Assembly: GCA_031371425.1 (NCBI GenBank) | Contig: JANMJO010000118.1 | Span: 1-25,450, forward strand | Reading direction: 5' to 3' | Source of the DNA: JAFMIX01 sp031371425 | GTDB taxonomy: Bacteria; Verrucomicrobiota; Verrucomicrobiia; Limisphaerales; JAFMIX01 | DNA length: 25,450 nucleotides | Shown: positions 14,008 through 20,604 of the stretch, piece after piece | Layout of the letters: each line of letters starts with the position of its first letter | How positions within the stretch are numbered: the first letter of the stretch is position 1 | Position numbers and translations under genes: made by a program | Notes under the pieces: model-generated | Database searches by the model: none | Told to the model about the DNA's origin: nothing | The model's input: the letters and a program-made list of their open reading frames with translations, nothing else

Positions 14008-14265
14008 ATGAGCACGCTAACTTACACATCCGCCCGCGAAAATCTTGCTGCCACCATGGATCGGGTTTGTGACGACCACGAACCCGTCGTCATCACGCGC
14101 CAACAGCAACGCTCCGTCGTAATCCTGTCGCTCGAAGATTACAAGGCATTGGAAGAAACTTCCTACCTGCTCCGCAGCCGGGTCAATGCGCGCCGCTTGC
14201 TCGCCGCCACGAAACAGTTGGACTCCGGCAAAGGCAAATCCCGCAAAGTTGCGCTCGACGCATGA
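14008..14265 (+). CDS. yefM: YefM/Phd-family antitoxin
   Basis: The 85-residue product matches YefM: STLTYTSARENLAATMDRVC at the start, HEPVVITRQQQRSVVILSLED YKALEETSYLL in the middle (DNA-binding/dimer domain), and a basic, probably disordered C-terminus that would wrap the toxin. It binds and neutralises YoeB and represses its own promoter. I chose ATG 14008 because the family starts with this motif; an upstream in-frame start at 13969 would include the promoter and operator. The stop overlaps the yoeB start as ATGA (14262-14265), giving translational coupling with antitoxin first. Confidence 0.95.
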   Translation: MSTLTYTSARENLAATMDRVCDDHEPVVITRQQQRSVVILSLEDYKALEETSYLLRSRVNARRLLAATKQLDSGKGKSRKVALDA

Positions 14266-14516
14266 ACCTAATTTTTTCCGATCAGGCGTGGGAGGATTAC
14301 CAGCACTGGCAGGAGACGGACAAAAAGATGATTCGTCGAATCCACGAACTGCTCAAGGATATCAAACGCACCCCGCACTCCGGCATTGGCAAACCCGAAC
14401 CATTGCGCCACGCGCTGGCCGGCTACTGGTCGCGGCGGATTGATCAGGAACATCGCCTCGTCTATCGCGTCACCGAGCAAGGAATTTTGCTGGCGCAACT
14501 GCGGTATCATTATTGA
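14262..14516 (+). CDS. yoeB: YoeB-family ribosome-dependent mRNA interferase toxin
   Basis: The 84-residue product has the same length as E. coli YoeB and conserves, at the same positions, the residues that matter for catalysis: Glu46, Arg65, His83 and Tyr84 (C-terminal RYHY). The N-terminus (LIFSDQAWEDYQHWQETD) and HPPSGIGKPEPL-like block (TPHSGIGKPEPLRHALAGYW) are family hallmarks. YoeB cleaves mRNA in the ribosomal A site. With intact catalytic residues the toxin is probably active. Its stop codon is one nucleotide before a duplicated piece of the hlyD 3' end. Confidence 0.96.
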   Translation: MNLIFSDQAWEDYQHWQETDKKMIRRIHELLKDIKRTPHSGIGKPEPLRHALAGYWSRRIDQEHRLVYRVTEQGILLAQLRYHY

Positions 14517-14517
14517 C

Positions 14518-14594
14518 GCGTGAAAGTGCGGCTGGAAAATTCCGCCAACGAACTCCGCGCCGGCATGGCGGCAGATGTGTTTTTTCAGGACGTG
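14518..14594 (+). pseudogene. Duplicated 3' fragment of the hlyD-like gene
   Basis: This 77-nt segment matches 13761-13837 of the upstream adaptor gene with only two differences by eye (G to A and C to T), encoding the VKVRLENSANELRAGM region. The upstream copy is the intact gene; this one has no start and is a remnant. Together the copies bracket the yefM-yoeB cassette (offset 757 nt), beginning 1 nt after the yoeB stop. After 14594 the sequences diverge. Confidence 0.93.
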
Positions 14595-14602
14595 AATAAT
14601 TG

Positions 14603-14676
14603 AACCGCTAATCCGCGCTAATCTCCGCTGATGAAAACAGAAAATAATTAGCGTGGATAAGCGAAGATTAGCGGTT
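14603..14676. repeat. Long imperfect palindrome upstream of the DinD-like gene
   Basis: Outer arms AACCGCTAATC (14603-14613) and GATTAGCGGTT (14666-14676) are exact complements; inner cgctaat/attagcg pieces extend the stem imperfectly. It lies between the hlyD remnant and the DinD-like gene, 21 nt before the latter's start. It resembles dispersed "ccgctaatc" intergenic palindromes. Confidence 0.7.
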
Positions 14677-14697
14677 AAAAACTCAAGACAACAAACC

Positions 14698-15561
14698 ATG
14701 AGCGACATCGAATCCAATCCCGAAAAGCGAATCGCCCTGTTCCAGCGGAAAGAAGTCCGCCGAGTCATCCACAACAACGAGTGGTGGTTTGTCATCACTG
14801 ATGTGGTGGCTGTGCTCACCGATTCAGTTGATGCCAGCGATTATTTGAAGAAACTCCGCAAGCGCGACCCGCAGTTGGCCGAGGCATTCAAAGGGGGGGG
14901 ACAAATTGCCCCCCCCCTTGGTCTGGAGTTCGACACGGCGGGCGGACGACAGATGCTCCAGTGTTGGAACACCGAAGGCATCTTCCGCCTCATCCAATCC
15001 ATTCCCAGCCCCAAGGCCGAGCCGTTCAAACGCTGGCTCGCGCGCGTCGGCTATGAGCGTGTGCAGGAGATTGAAGACCCGGAACTCGCCACCAAACGCA
15101 CCCGCGCCATCTATCAGGCCAAGGGTTACTCCGCCGACTGGATCGAGAAACGGATGCGCTCCATCGCCATCCGGGACGAACTGACCGACGAATGGAAAAA
15201 GCGCGGCGTGCGGGAGCAGCGCGAATACGCCATCCTCACCGCCGAAATTTCCAAGGCGACGTTCGGCCTGACGCCGACGGAATATGCCGAGTTCAAAAAG
15301 CTAAAGCGCGAGAATCTCCGCGACCACATGAGCGATTTGGAACTCATCTTCTCCATGCTCGGCGAGGCGGCCACCACGGAAATCGCCCGCAACCGCGACA
15401 CGCAAGGCTTCCCGCAAAACAAACAAGCCGCGCGCTCCGGCGGCAAAGTGGCCGGCAACGCCCGTCGTGAACTAGAAAAGAAAAGCGGACGCAAAGTCGT
15501 CACGAACGAGAACTATCTGGCGCTGACGCAGGCGGCGAAGAAGGCGAAGCGGATCAAATAA
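14698..15561 (+). CDS. Bro-N/DinD-like protein (phage antirepressor or SOS-type)
   Basis: The 287-residue product has an N-terminal Bro-N domain (residues about 10-110): RIALFQRKEVRRVIHNNEWW, FVITDVVAVLTDSVDASDYL, CWNTEGIFRLIQSIPSPKAE. The rest matches DNA-damage-inducible DinD-type proteins: FKRWLARVGYERVQEIEDPE, EYAILTAEISKATFGLTPTE, NLRDHMSDLELIFSMLGEA, ELEKKSGRKVVTNENY. E. coli DinD inhibits RecA strand exchange; whether this protein does so is unknown. An AAGGGGGGGG/CCCCCCCCCTT hairpin inside the Bro-N part makes slippage possible. Start ATG 14698 chosen by domain fit; an extension to 14653 lies in the palindrome. The last 86 nt recur at 15872-15957. Confidence 0.85.
   Translation: MSDIESNPEKRIALFQRKEVRRVIHNNEWWFVITDVVAVLTDSVDASDYLKKLRKRDPQLAEAFKGGGQIAPPLGLEFDTAGGRQMLQCWNTEGIFRLIQSIPSPKAEPFKRWLARVGYERVQEIEDPELATKRTRAIYQAKGYSADWIEKRMRSIAIRDELTDEWKKRGVREQREYAILTAEISKATFGLTPTEYAEFKKLKRENLRDHMSDLELIFSMLGEAATTEIARNRDTQGFPQNKQAARSGGKVAGNARRELEKKSGRKVVTNENYLALTQAAKKAKRIK
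14893..14917 (+). repeat. G8 / C9 homopolymer hairpin inside a coding gene
   Basis: Eight G (14893-14900) and nine C (14909-14917), with flanking AA/TT, form an inverted repeat around acaaattg within the Bro-N domain. The frame reads KGGGQIAPPLGL. Gain or loss of one base would frameshift the gene; such tracts are a classic basis for phase variation. Confidence 0.85.
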
Positions 15562-15582
15562 AAACCGAAGATTCTGCGGAAA

Positions 15583-15819
15583 TCAATGCGCCGCCAGTTC
15601 GAGCGGGCGGGCATGGTGGACTTCATTCCGGGTGAGTGGCCGGATTTGATTGGGGGAGACAGTGGCCAGCGCCACGGTGTCGCCATCGTAGGTGGTGAAC
15701 TCGACCATGAATCCTTTGCCGCCCTCGATTACATGGACGACCGCGCCAACGTCACCCGCCACCAGCCCATATTCAGGCAGGCTCGCGGTCAACGCTACGC
15801 AATCAAGTTCAGCTATCAC
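15583..15819 (-). CDS. DUF4926 domain protein, orphan
   Basis: The 78-residue product, on the minus strand, matches DUF4926: IAELDCVALTASLPEYGLVA GDVGAVVHV, then MVEFTTYDGDTVALATVS and IRPL near the end. It is a small beta-rich SH3/KOW-like domain, in many genomes encoded next to DUF6883 as a pair with toxin-antitoxin-like distribution; the partner is not visible here. I infer a GTG start at 15819 (no upstream in-frame ATG near the domain; ribosome site poor). It runs against the DinD-like gene, whose end lies 21 nt away, and is bracketed by two copies of that gene's 3' end. A longer minus-strand open frame to 16143 is rejected because the extra part crosses the duplicate. Confidence 0.7.
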   Translation of the reverse strand: MIAELDCVALTASLPEYGLVAGDVGAVVHVIEGGKGFMVEFTTYDGDTVALATVSPNQIRPLTRNEVHHARPLELAAH

Positions 15820-15871
15820 GTCCAAGATATAATCATGCGGACAATCAACTGGAAAGTCAGTAATCTCGGCA

Positions 15872-15966
15872 AACTGGAAACGAAAAGCGGACGCAAAGTC
15901 GTCACGAACGAGAACTATCTGTCGCTGACGCAGACGGCGAAGAAGACGAAACGAATTAGAACTTAA
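15872..15966 (+). pseudogene. Duplicated 3' fragment of the DinD-like gene
   Basis: This segment repeats 15470-15555 at an offset of 402 nt: it encodes LETKSGRKVVTNENYLSLTQ against LEKKSGRKVVTNENYLALTQ in the intact gene, then diverges and ends at TAA 15964-15966. There are roughly nine substitutions, so it is older than or less conserved than the hlyD duplicate. It follows the DUF4926 cassette and lies 27 nt before the helicase gene. It has no start of its own. Confidence 0.9.
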
Positions 15967-15993
15967 CAACAACGGCCAACAACACATCCAGCT

Positions 15994-18432
15994 ATGCCAA
16001 CAAATGAAAACATTCTCGCGCTTTCCCATGTCGTTCTGAACGAACTCGACCACTTTGGGTATGGTGCTCCATTTATCGCTTATGTGAGCGTTGCTCCTGA
16101 AGACGGAACTGAACATGTTTTCATTATACGCGGCGAAGATCACCCCGGAACGTTACCGTCGTCTCCGTCTGTGGAGTATGTCCGCTATCATCTACCCCTC
16201 GGTCGTATCGCAGAGAGTGAACCGGGTCACATGCACGAGGTGCGAGTTGCTGAATACGTCGGCAACAGACCAACAGGGCATGAATTCGTAAAGCGATACC
16301 TCATTCTCGCAAAAGATGTATTCTTCGTTGAATGGGTGGAAGGGCAATCAGACGCGCGCAACAATCAGATAGCCTACCAGAATGGTTCAGTCTTCATTCC
16401 TTCCCTTCGGCTTTGGATTGCGTTTCCTCCCGGCGACGCGGCTGCAGAAGTTGCAAGACCTCGCCGTCGCCGAATCGCTGAAAGATTTGAGCTCGCCGAC
16501 ATTCCTGTTGTTGACAGCGCTCAAGGAGATGCGTGGCGATCTGATTTACGCAACTTTGTAATAATCTCTGGCGCTCCTGGAACAGGAAAGACGACAACGC
16601 TGATTAAGCGCATCGCTCAAAAAATTGATGCCGGATCGTTGGTGGAAGGAGGCGAGGAGACAACGACCCCGCTTGCGGAGTTGAGACGTTGGTTACATGA
16701 CGGGCCGACGAACTGGGTCTTATTCACACCGAGCGAGTTGCTGCGCGGATACCTGCATGAAGCCCTAGCAAAAGAAAAGTTGCCAGCCACCGAAGAGCGC
16801 GTCCCGGTTTGGGCAACGGCAAAAGTCAGAATTGCTCGTGACGTATTGCAGTTCATCGGCCAAAATCGCCTCTTGTCTCTGGGAGGTGATTTGGTCGCTG
16901 CGGGCGAAAGCAAAACTCTGACACGATGGGCCAGAGGATTTCTTAATCATTTCAGTCAGAAAATTCACGCCGAACTCTCACAGATTGTTTCTGAACAGGC
17001 TGAAGCCCTTCGTGAAACGCTTAAAAGAATTGACGACTCGTGTGAAAAACTCCGCTCCGAAATCGGGAGTTTGGAAGCCGAACTGAACAAGCTGCAAAGC
17101 GAGGCGCAGAACTCGGAAGCAGATCAAGAGGAGAAAAGGTTAAGACTCAAGGAGTGCAAAGCAACGCAGCCCAGTCTTGAAGAGGTTTCTAAGAGTTGGC
17201 GGGAGATTGTTGCATTCGCCAAGCAACCTCACAAAACTCCCCTTGGTCGAACGCTTGCTGAACTATTGTCATTTAGCGACCGACTTCAATCATTCTTGAA
17301 GCGTTATCCGGAAGCCGCTTGGCCGGAATCGGAGCGCGCCGCCATGCAGACAATCGTAGCGGCAACTCGCAGCATGCTAGGAAAATTCGTGAGTGACTCC
17401 GGTGATTTAGTTGACCCCAGCATCAGAAAAATACCGTTCACATATCATGAATATCGCCTCCGAGCATCAGAAGGCGGAACGTTCTACCACCCGACCGCGA
17501 TGGGAGCAGTTAACGACAGGAAAATTGATACGTGCGAACTAGACATCCTCATTTATGTTGCTCTCGCAACTGTGCGCGAATCGCTTATTGGTCGTGAAAT
17601 CATACAAAAGCACGGCAACTCTATCACTCAACGCGTGATAAATGAACTGCGGTATGTCGTGGCTGTCGATGAAGCTACAGACTTTTCAGCGATTGAGCTT
17701 GGTTGTATGCGACTACTCGCTCATCCGGTTTTCGATTGTATCACCTTTGCCGGAGACCCGATGCAGAGAATGACTCGGCACGGAATTGGTGACTGGAACG
17801 AGGCTGCCGAGTTGACCGAATTAACACCCAAGATTTTCAATCTGAATTTTTCTTACCGGTCAGGCCACAAGTTGCTGAAAATTGCGCGCGCACTTTATGA
17901 GAACTCTATGGGTGAGACTGCGCCTGTCAGTCCAGGTTTTAGTGAAGATTTGAATGATCCCGACGCCTTGCAATTCAGAGCCGAGACGTATGAAAAGCAG
18001 ATATGCTGGGTCGTGGCACGTATAGGTGAGATACACAGATTTTCCAGCCAAACACTTCCCTCGATTGCCATTTTTGTTCCAACAGAGACGGACGTGCATC
18101 AAGTAGCCGATCTGCTTCGTAAGCCCCTGCGCGAAACTTATGGCATCGAAACAGAAGCATGTTTTGAGGGACTAATTCTAGGAACTCAGGCCAAGGTGCG
18201 CATTTTCAGCGTCCAATTTATCAAAGGTTTGGAATTTGAGGCTGTATTTTTTATGGGTGTGGATCACATGGTTACATTTGTACCGGGTCTCGTTGATAAG
18301 TTTTTGTATGTCGGACTTACTCGCTCGCGAAGATTTTTGGCCATCACAACATTTGGCGATTTTCCGGACGAGCTTTCTCATGTCGCTCGGCTTTTTGGTC
18401 AAGGCACATGGGAACATCTCTTACCGCCATGA
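15994..18432 (+). CDS. SF1 (UvrD/HelD-like) helicase, candidate defence gene
   Basis: The 812-residue product has superfamily 1 helicase motifs: Walker A GAPGTGKTT (193-201), Walker B VVAVDEATDF (Asp559, Glu560), motif III GDPMQRM (587-593), motif IV NFSYRSG (618-624), motif V IFSVQFIKGLEFEAV (737-751) and motif VI LYVGLTRSRR (771-780). About 190 N-terminal residues of unknown, beta-rich type precede Walker A, and a coiled-coil (about 328-389, ALRETLKRIDDSCEKLRSEI and following) interrupts domain 1A/1B as in HelD-like enzymes. Composition is AT-richer than its neighbours, indicating transfer. Its TGA overlaps the ATG of the ABC ATPase remnant. A nucleic-acid motor is well supported; a defence role is inferred from the island. 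I recognise no specific known system. Confidence 0.9.
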   Translation: MPTNENILALSHVVLNELDHFGYGAPFIAYVSVAPEDGTEHVFIIRGEDHPGTLPSSPSVEYVRYHLPLGRIAESEPGHMHEVRVAEYVGNRPTGHEFVKRYLILAKDVFFVEWVEGQSDARNNQIAYQNGSVFIPSLRLWIAFPPGDAAAEVARPRRRRIAERFELADIPVVDSAQGDAWRSDLRNFVIISGAPGTGKTTTLIKRIAQKIDAGSLVEGGEETTTPLAELRRWLHDGPTNWVLFTPSELLRGYLHEALAKEKLPATEERVPVWATAKVRIARDVLQFIGQNRLLSLGGDLVAAGESKTLTRWARGFLNHFSQKIHAELSQIVSEQAEALRETLKRIDDSCEKLRSEIGSLEAELNKLQSEAQNSEADQEEKRLRLKECKATQPSLEEVSKSWREIVAFAKQPHKTPLGRTLAELLSFSDRLQSFLKRYPEAAWPESERAAMQTIVAATRSMLGKFVSDSGDLVDPSIRKIPFTYHEYRLRASEGGTFYHPTAMGAVNDRKIDTCELDILIYVALATVRESLIGREIIQKHGNSITQRVINELRYVVAVDEATDFSAIELGCMRLLAHPVFDCITFAGDPMQRMTRHGIGDWNEAAELTELTPKIFNLNFSYRSGHKLLKIARALYENSMGETAPVSPGFSEDLNDPDALQFRAETYEKQICWVVARIGEIHRFSSQTLPSIAIFVPTETDVHQVADLLRKPLRETYGIETEACFEGLILGTQAKVRIFSVQFIKGLEFEAVFFMGVDHMVTFVPGLVDKFLYVGLTRSRRFLAITTFGDFPDELSHVARLFGQGTWEHLLPP

Positions 18433-18574
18433 TCGAATGTGAAAACCTGACCAAACGGTTCGGGCATTTCACCGCCGTGGATGGCGTTTCGTTCTCGGTC
18501 GCCAAGGGTTCGATCTTCGGCTTCCTCGGGCCGAACGGGTCGGGCAAATCCACGGTCATCCGCATGTTGCGCGG
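18429..18574 (+). pseudogene. Duplicated 5' fragment of the YbhF-like ABC ATPase gene
   Basis: This 146-nt segment matches 19435-19580 of the downstream ABC ATPase gene with about seven differences by eye, encoding MIECENLTKRFGHFTAVDGV through GPNGSGKST. Homology begins exactly at an ATG and stops abruptly inside codon context after GLR; the rest of the gene is absent. The two copies bracket the Fic pair at an offset of 1006 nt. The first ATG overlaps the helicase stop codon, so a junction occurred there. Confidence 0.95.
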
Positions 18575-18619
18575 ATTGCGGCCTTGTCTGATTTCCCAAT
18601 TGGCGGTAACTTCTGCGAT

Positions 18620-18817
18620 ATGAAATGGACAGAGACCATCCAACGCTGGAGGCAGCTCAATGCCGAAACCCGGCAGGAGATTTGTTGGCGGCGGATTCCG
18701 CGCCAAGTGGCCCTGTCCATGGCGTTTGAGAGGGAGGCTGTTGATCTATCATGGCTGGAGAAACTACACCGCCAGGCGGGGCCACGCGCTTCATTCAAAC
18801 CACACGCGGCCTCTTAA
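18620..18817 (+). CDS. Candidate Fic antitoxin (VbhA/FicA-like), overlapping fic
   Basis: The 65-residue product reads MKWTETIQRWRQLNAETRQE, then a helix with IPRQVALSMAFEREAVDLSW. Its SMAFE run fits the Fic-inhibitory core (S/T)xxxE(G/N) as far as SxxxE, with Arg instead of Gly/Asn after Glu. Its stop lies 67 nt inside the Fic gene in another frame, as in other class I Fic modules where a small antitoxin precedes the toxin. I chose ATG 18620 over 18584 because the motif region begins there and 18584 abuts the ABC remnant. Alternatively, the two frames are one class II Fic protein broken by a frameshift; I cannot exclude this. Confidence 0.6.
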   Translation: MKWTETIQRWRQLNAETRQEICWRRIPRQVALSMAFEREAVDLSWLEKLHRQAGPRASFKPHAAS

Positions 18818-19368
18818 GCTATTCACAGTTGGCCCCGCTGCTGGCGGAGCGCGTGCTCTGGGTGGAAACCGCCATCGCTTCCGGCGCGTTTGCTTCGCAA
18901 GACCTCGGCGGCGAACTTGTCCTCCGTTTTCATTCTGAAATCGCCAGGGATTTCGTGCCCGAGTGGGCGGGTCGCTGGCGTGATGCCGAGGTGACGGTCG
19001 GCGAGCATCATCCACCCCCGCCGCATCGTGTGCCGATGCTCATGCGTGACTACGCCGAGGATGTTCGCGCGCGCCGGGAGAACGCTGACAGAAAGATGGA
19101 TGAACTGCTGCTGGAATTGCTCGCGTTCGCCGAAGGGCGGCTGCTCTCCATTCATCCGTTCAATGATTTCAATGGGCGCGTCACGCGGCTCTTTCTACGT
19201 GAACTCCTCCGGCGATTGGAGCTTCCACCGATTGACCTCGTTCCCACGGACGCATCAGGCGAATCAAATTATTTTGCAGCCCTGCGCGCGGGCGACGTCA
19301 ATGACTGGCGTCCGCTGATGAAAATCTGGGAGCAACGCTTCGAGTTGTTTGGCGACGCGGCGCAATAG
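18751..19368 (+). CDS. Fic/DOC-family AMPylase-like protein with variant motif
   Basis: The 205-residue product has a Fic fold pattern: HSEIARDFVPEWAGRWRDAE (about 51-70), RVPMLMRDYAEDV, then LLELLAFAEGRLLSIHPFND and the core motif HPFNDFNGRVTR (135-146), followed by LFLRELLRRLELPPIDL. Fic enzymes transfer AMP or related groups to target-protein hydroxyls. The catalytic His, the acidic Asp, Asn-Gly-Arg and final Arg are all present, but the usual Gly (or Ala) before NGR is Phe. Activity is therefore uncertain. The gene begins inside the preceding antitoxin-like gene and is bracketed by two copies of the ABC ATPase 5' end, strongly suggesting insertion as a unit. Stop at 19366-19368. Confidence 0.85.
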   Translation: MAGETTPPGGATRFIQTTRGLLSYSQLAPLLAERVLWVETAIASGAFASQDLGGELVLRFHSEIARDFVPEWAGRWRDAEVTVGEHHPPPPHRVPMLMRDYAEDVRARRENADRKMDELLLELLAFAEGRLLSIHPFNDFNGRVTRLFLRELLRRLELPPIDLVPTDASGESNYFAALRAGDVNDWRPLMKIWEQRFELFGDAAQ

Positions 19369-19419
19369 TGATTTAAGTAATGAGCCTCCTCACGTCGTCT
19401 GCTACGATTTGAAAACGCC

Positions 19420-20376
19420 ATGCCCGCCGAAACCATGATCGAATGTGAGAGCCTGACCAAACGGTTTGGGCATTTCACCGCCGTGGATGCCGTTTCGTTC
19501 TCGGTCGCCAAGGGTTCGATCTTCGGTTTCCTCGGGCCGAACGGCTCGGGCAAATCCACGGTCATCCGCATGTTGTGCGGGCTGCTCGAGCCGAGCGCGG
19601 GGCGGGCGCGCATCGCCGGGTTCGACGTGGCGCGCGAGACAGACAAGATCAAAAGTCTCATCGGCTATATGTCGCAGAAATTTTCGCTCTACGACGAGTT
19701 GACGGTGCATGAGAATCTCATGTTCTACGGCCGGCTCTACGGCTTGAGCGGCGCGGAACTCACCAAGCGGCGCGACGAACTCATCGCGCTCACGCATCTC
19801 GAACCGTATCTGGCGCGGCGCGCGGCGTTGCTGTCCGGCGGCTGGCGGCAACGGCTGGCGATGGCGTGTTCGCTCATCCACAAGCCGAGCGTGCTGTTCC
19901 TCGACGAACCGACGGCGGGCATTGATCCAGTGGCGCGGCGGGAGTTGTGGGACTTGCTGTTCGAGTTTTCGAGCCTCGGCATGACGCTGTTCGTCACGAC
20001 GCATTACATGGACGAGGCGGAGCGTTGCTCGCACGTAGGCTACATCCACATGTCCAAGCTCGTGGTGTGCGGCGTGCCGGATGACTTGAAGCAGTTGCCG
20101 GTGGTGAACCCGCCCGGCACGAAGCGGCTGGACGTGACGTGCGACCATGTGACGGTGGGCTTGCAGGCGATCCGCCACGAGCGCGGCGTGCGCGGCGCGA
20201 CGGTGTTCGGCCAGTCCATGCACCTGCTGGTGGACGAGGGGTTGCCGGAGCAATTCCTGCGTGACAAGCTCGCCGCCGTGAACATCCGGCACGCGGACAT
20301 CCGCCCCATCGCGCCGTCGCTGGAGGATGTGTTCGTGGCACTGACGGCGAATGGGAACAATGGAGGTGGAAAGTGA
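19420..20376 (+). CDS. ABC transporter ATPase (YbhF-like)
   Basis: The 318-residue product has Walker A GPNGSGKST (39-47), signature LSGGWRQR (138-145), Walker B VLFLDEP (Asp162, Glu163), D-loop AGIDP and H-loop VTTHYMDEAERC. The ABC-2-type family is drug/lipid/polysaccharide export; the partner permease follows and a HlyD adaptor lies at 12926. E. coli YbhF carries two ATPase domains, this one only one. Two start codons are possible: 19420 (used) and 19435, where homology with the duplicated remnant at 18429 begins. The gene is intact. Its 5' end is duplicated on the other side of the Fic pair, so the ancestral operon is probably hlyD-ATPase-permease. Confidence 0.93.
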   Translation: MPAETMIECESLTKRFGHFTAVDAVSFSVAKGSIFGFLGPNGSGKSTVIRMLCGLLEPSAGRARIAGFDVARETDKIKSLIGYMSQKFSLYDELTVHENLMFYGRLYGLSGAELTKRRDELIALTHLEPYLARRAALLSGGWRQRLAMACSLIHKPSVLFLDEPTAGIDPVARRELWDLLFEFSSLGMTLFVTTHYMDEAERCSHVGYIHMSKLVVCGVPDDLKQLPVVNPPGTKRLDVTCDHVTVGLQAIRHERGVRGATVFGQSMHLLVDEGLPEQFLRDKLAAVNIRHADIRPIAPSLEDVFVALTANGNNGGGK

Positions 20377-20397
20377 AATTCAATTTCTTGTCGCGTT

Positions 20398-20551
20398 CCC
20401 CCTCACCCCGGCCCTCTCCCTCAGGGAGAGGGAGAATCGTTTCCAGCCTTTTGAAATGTCAGGCGACGGGATTTGCCGGACACGCAGCCAAAAAACCGAA
20501 GAGCGCCGATAGCTGTTCCCTCTCCCCAAGGGAGAGGGCTAGGGTGAGGGG
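20398..20551. repeat. Inverted repeat element between ATPase and permease genes
   Basis: A unit at 20398-20432 (ccctcaccccggccctctcc then ctcagggagaggg) faces a second unit at 20517-20551 (ccctctccccaagggagagg then gctagggtgagggg) in opposite orientation. Each unit has its own ccctctccc/gggagaggg stem-loop, and the pair can form a large stem. The element sits inside an operon. Widely dispersed "cctcaccc-ccctctcc" stem-loops of this type are known in many bacterial genomes; dispersal here is recognised from memory. Confidence 0.8.
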
Positions 20552-20604
20552 AAAGAAATCATCCGAGCAGAGAGGCGTTCTCGATTTACAAATGGAGGCG
20601 CACG

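Larger units (their letters stand above)
13847..19419. other. Accessory island splitting the hlyD-ABC-permease operon
   Basis: The island lies between the adaptor gene and its likely ATPase and permease partners. It carries yefM-yoeB, a DinD/Bro-N gene, DUF4926, an SF1 helicase and a Fic pair. Three cargo units are each flanked by direct copies of the end of an adjacent gene (hlyD, dinD-like, ABC ATPase). The helicase part is visibly AT-richer than the surrounding DNA. No integrase, transposase, tRNA or terminal inverted repeat was found, so the boundaries are defined only by the neighbouring intact genes. Island status is inferred from the interrupted operon, duplications and cargo. Confidence 0.75.

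Noticed and set aside
15586..15966. Plus-strand 126-residue open frame ending in the DinD-like duplicate
   Set aside because: Its first part is antisense to the DUF4926 gene and its end is the duplicated fragment; it has no independent start signal.
18408..18623. A 71-residue open frame containing a Walker A motif as a functional ABC ATPase
   Set aside because: It is the truncated copy of the ATPase start; signature and Walker B motifs are missing.
13847..19419. Integrase, transposase, tRNA attachment site or CRISPR array in the island
   Set aside because: I looked for integrase and transposase motifs, tRNA-like cloverleafs and regularly spaced repeats and saw none.
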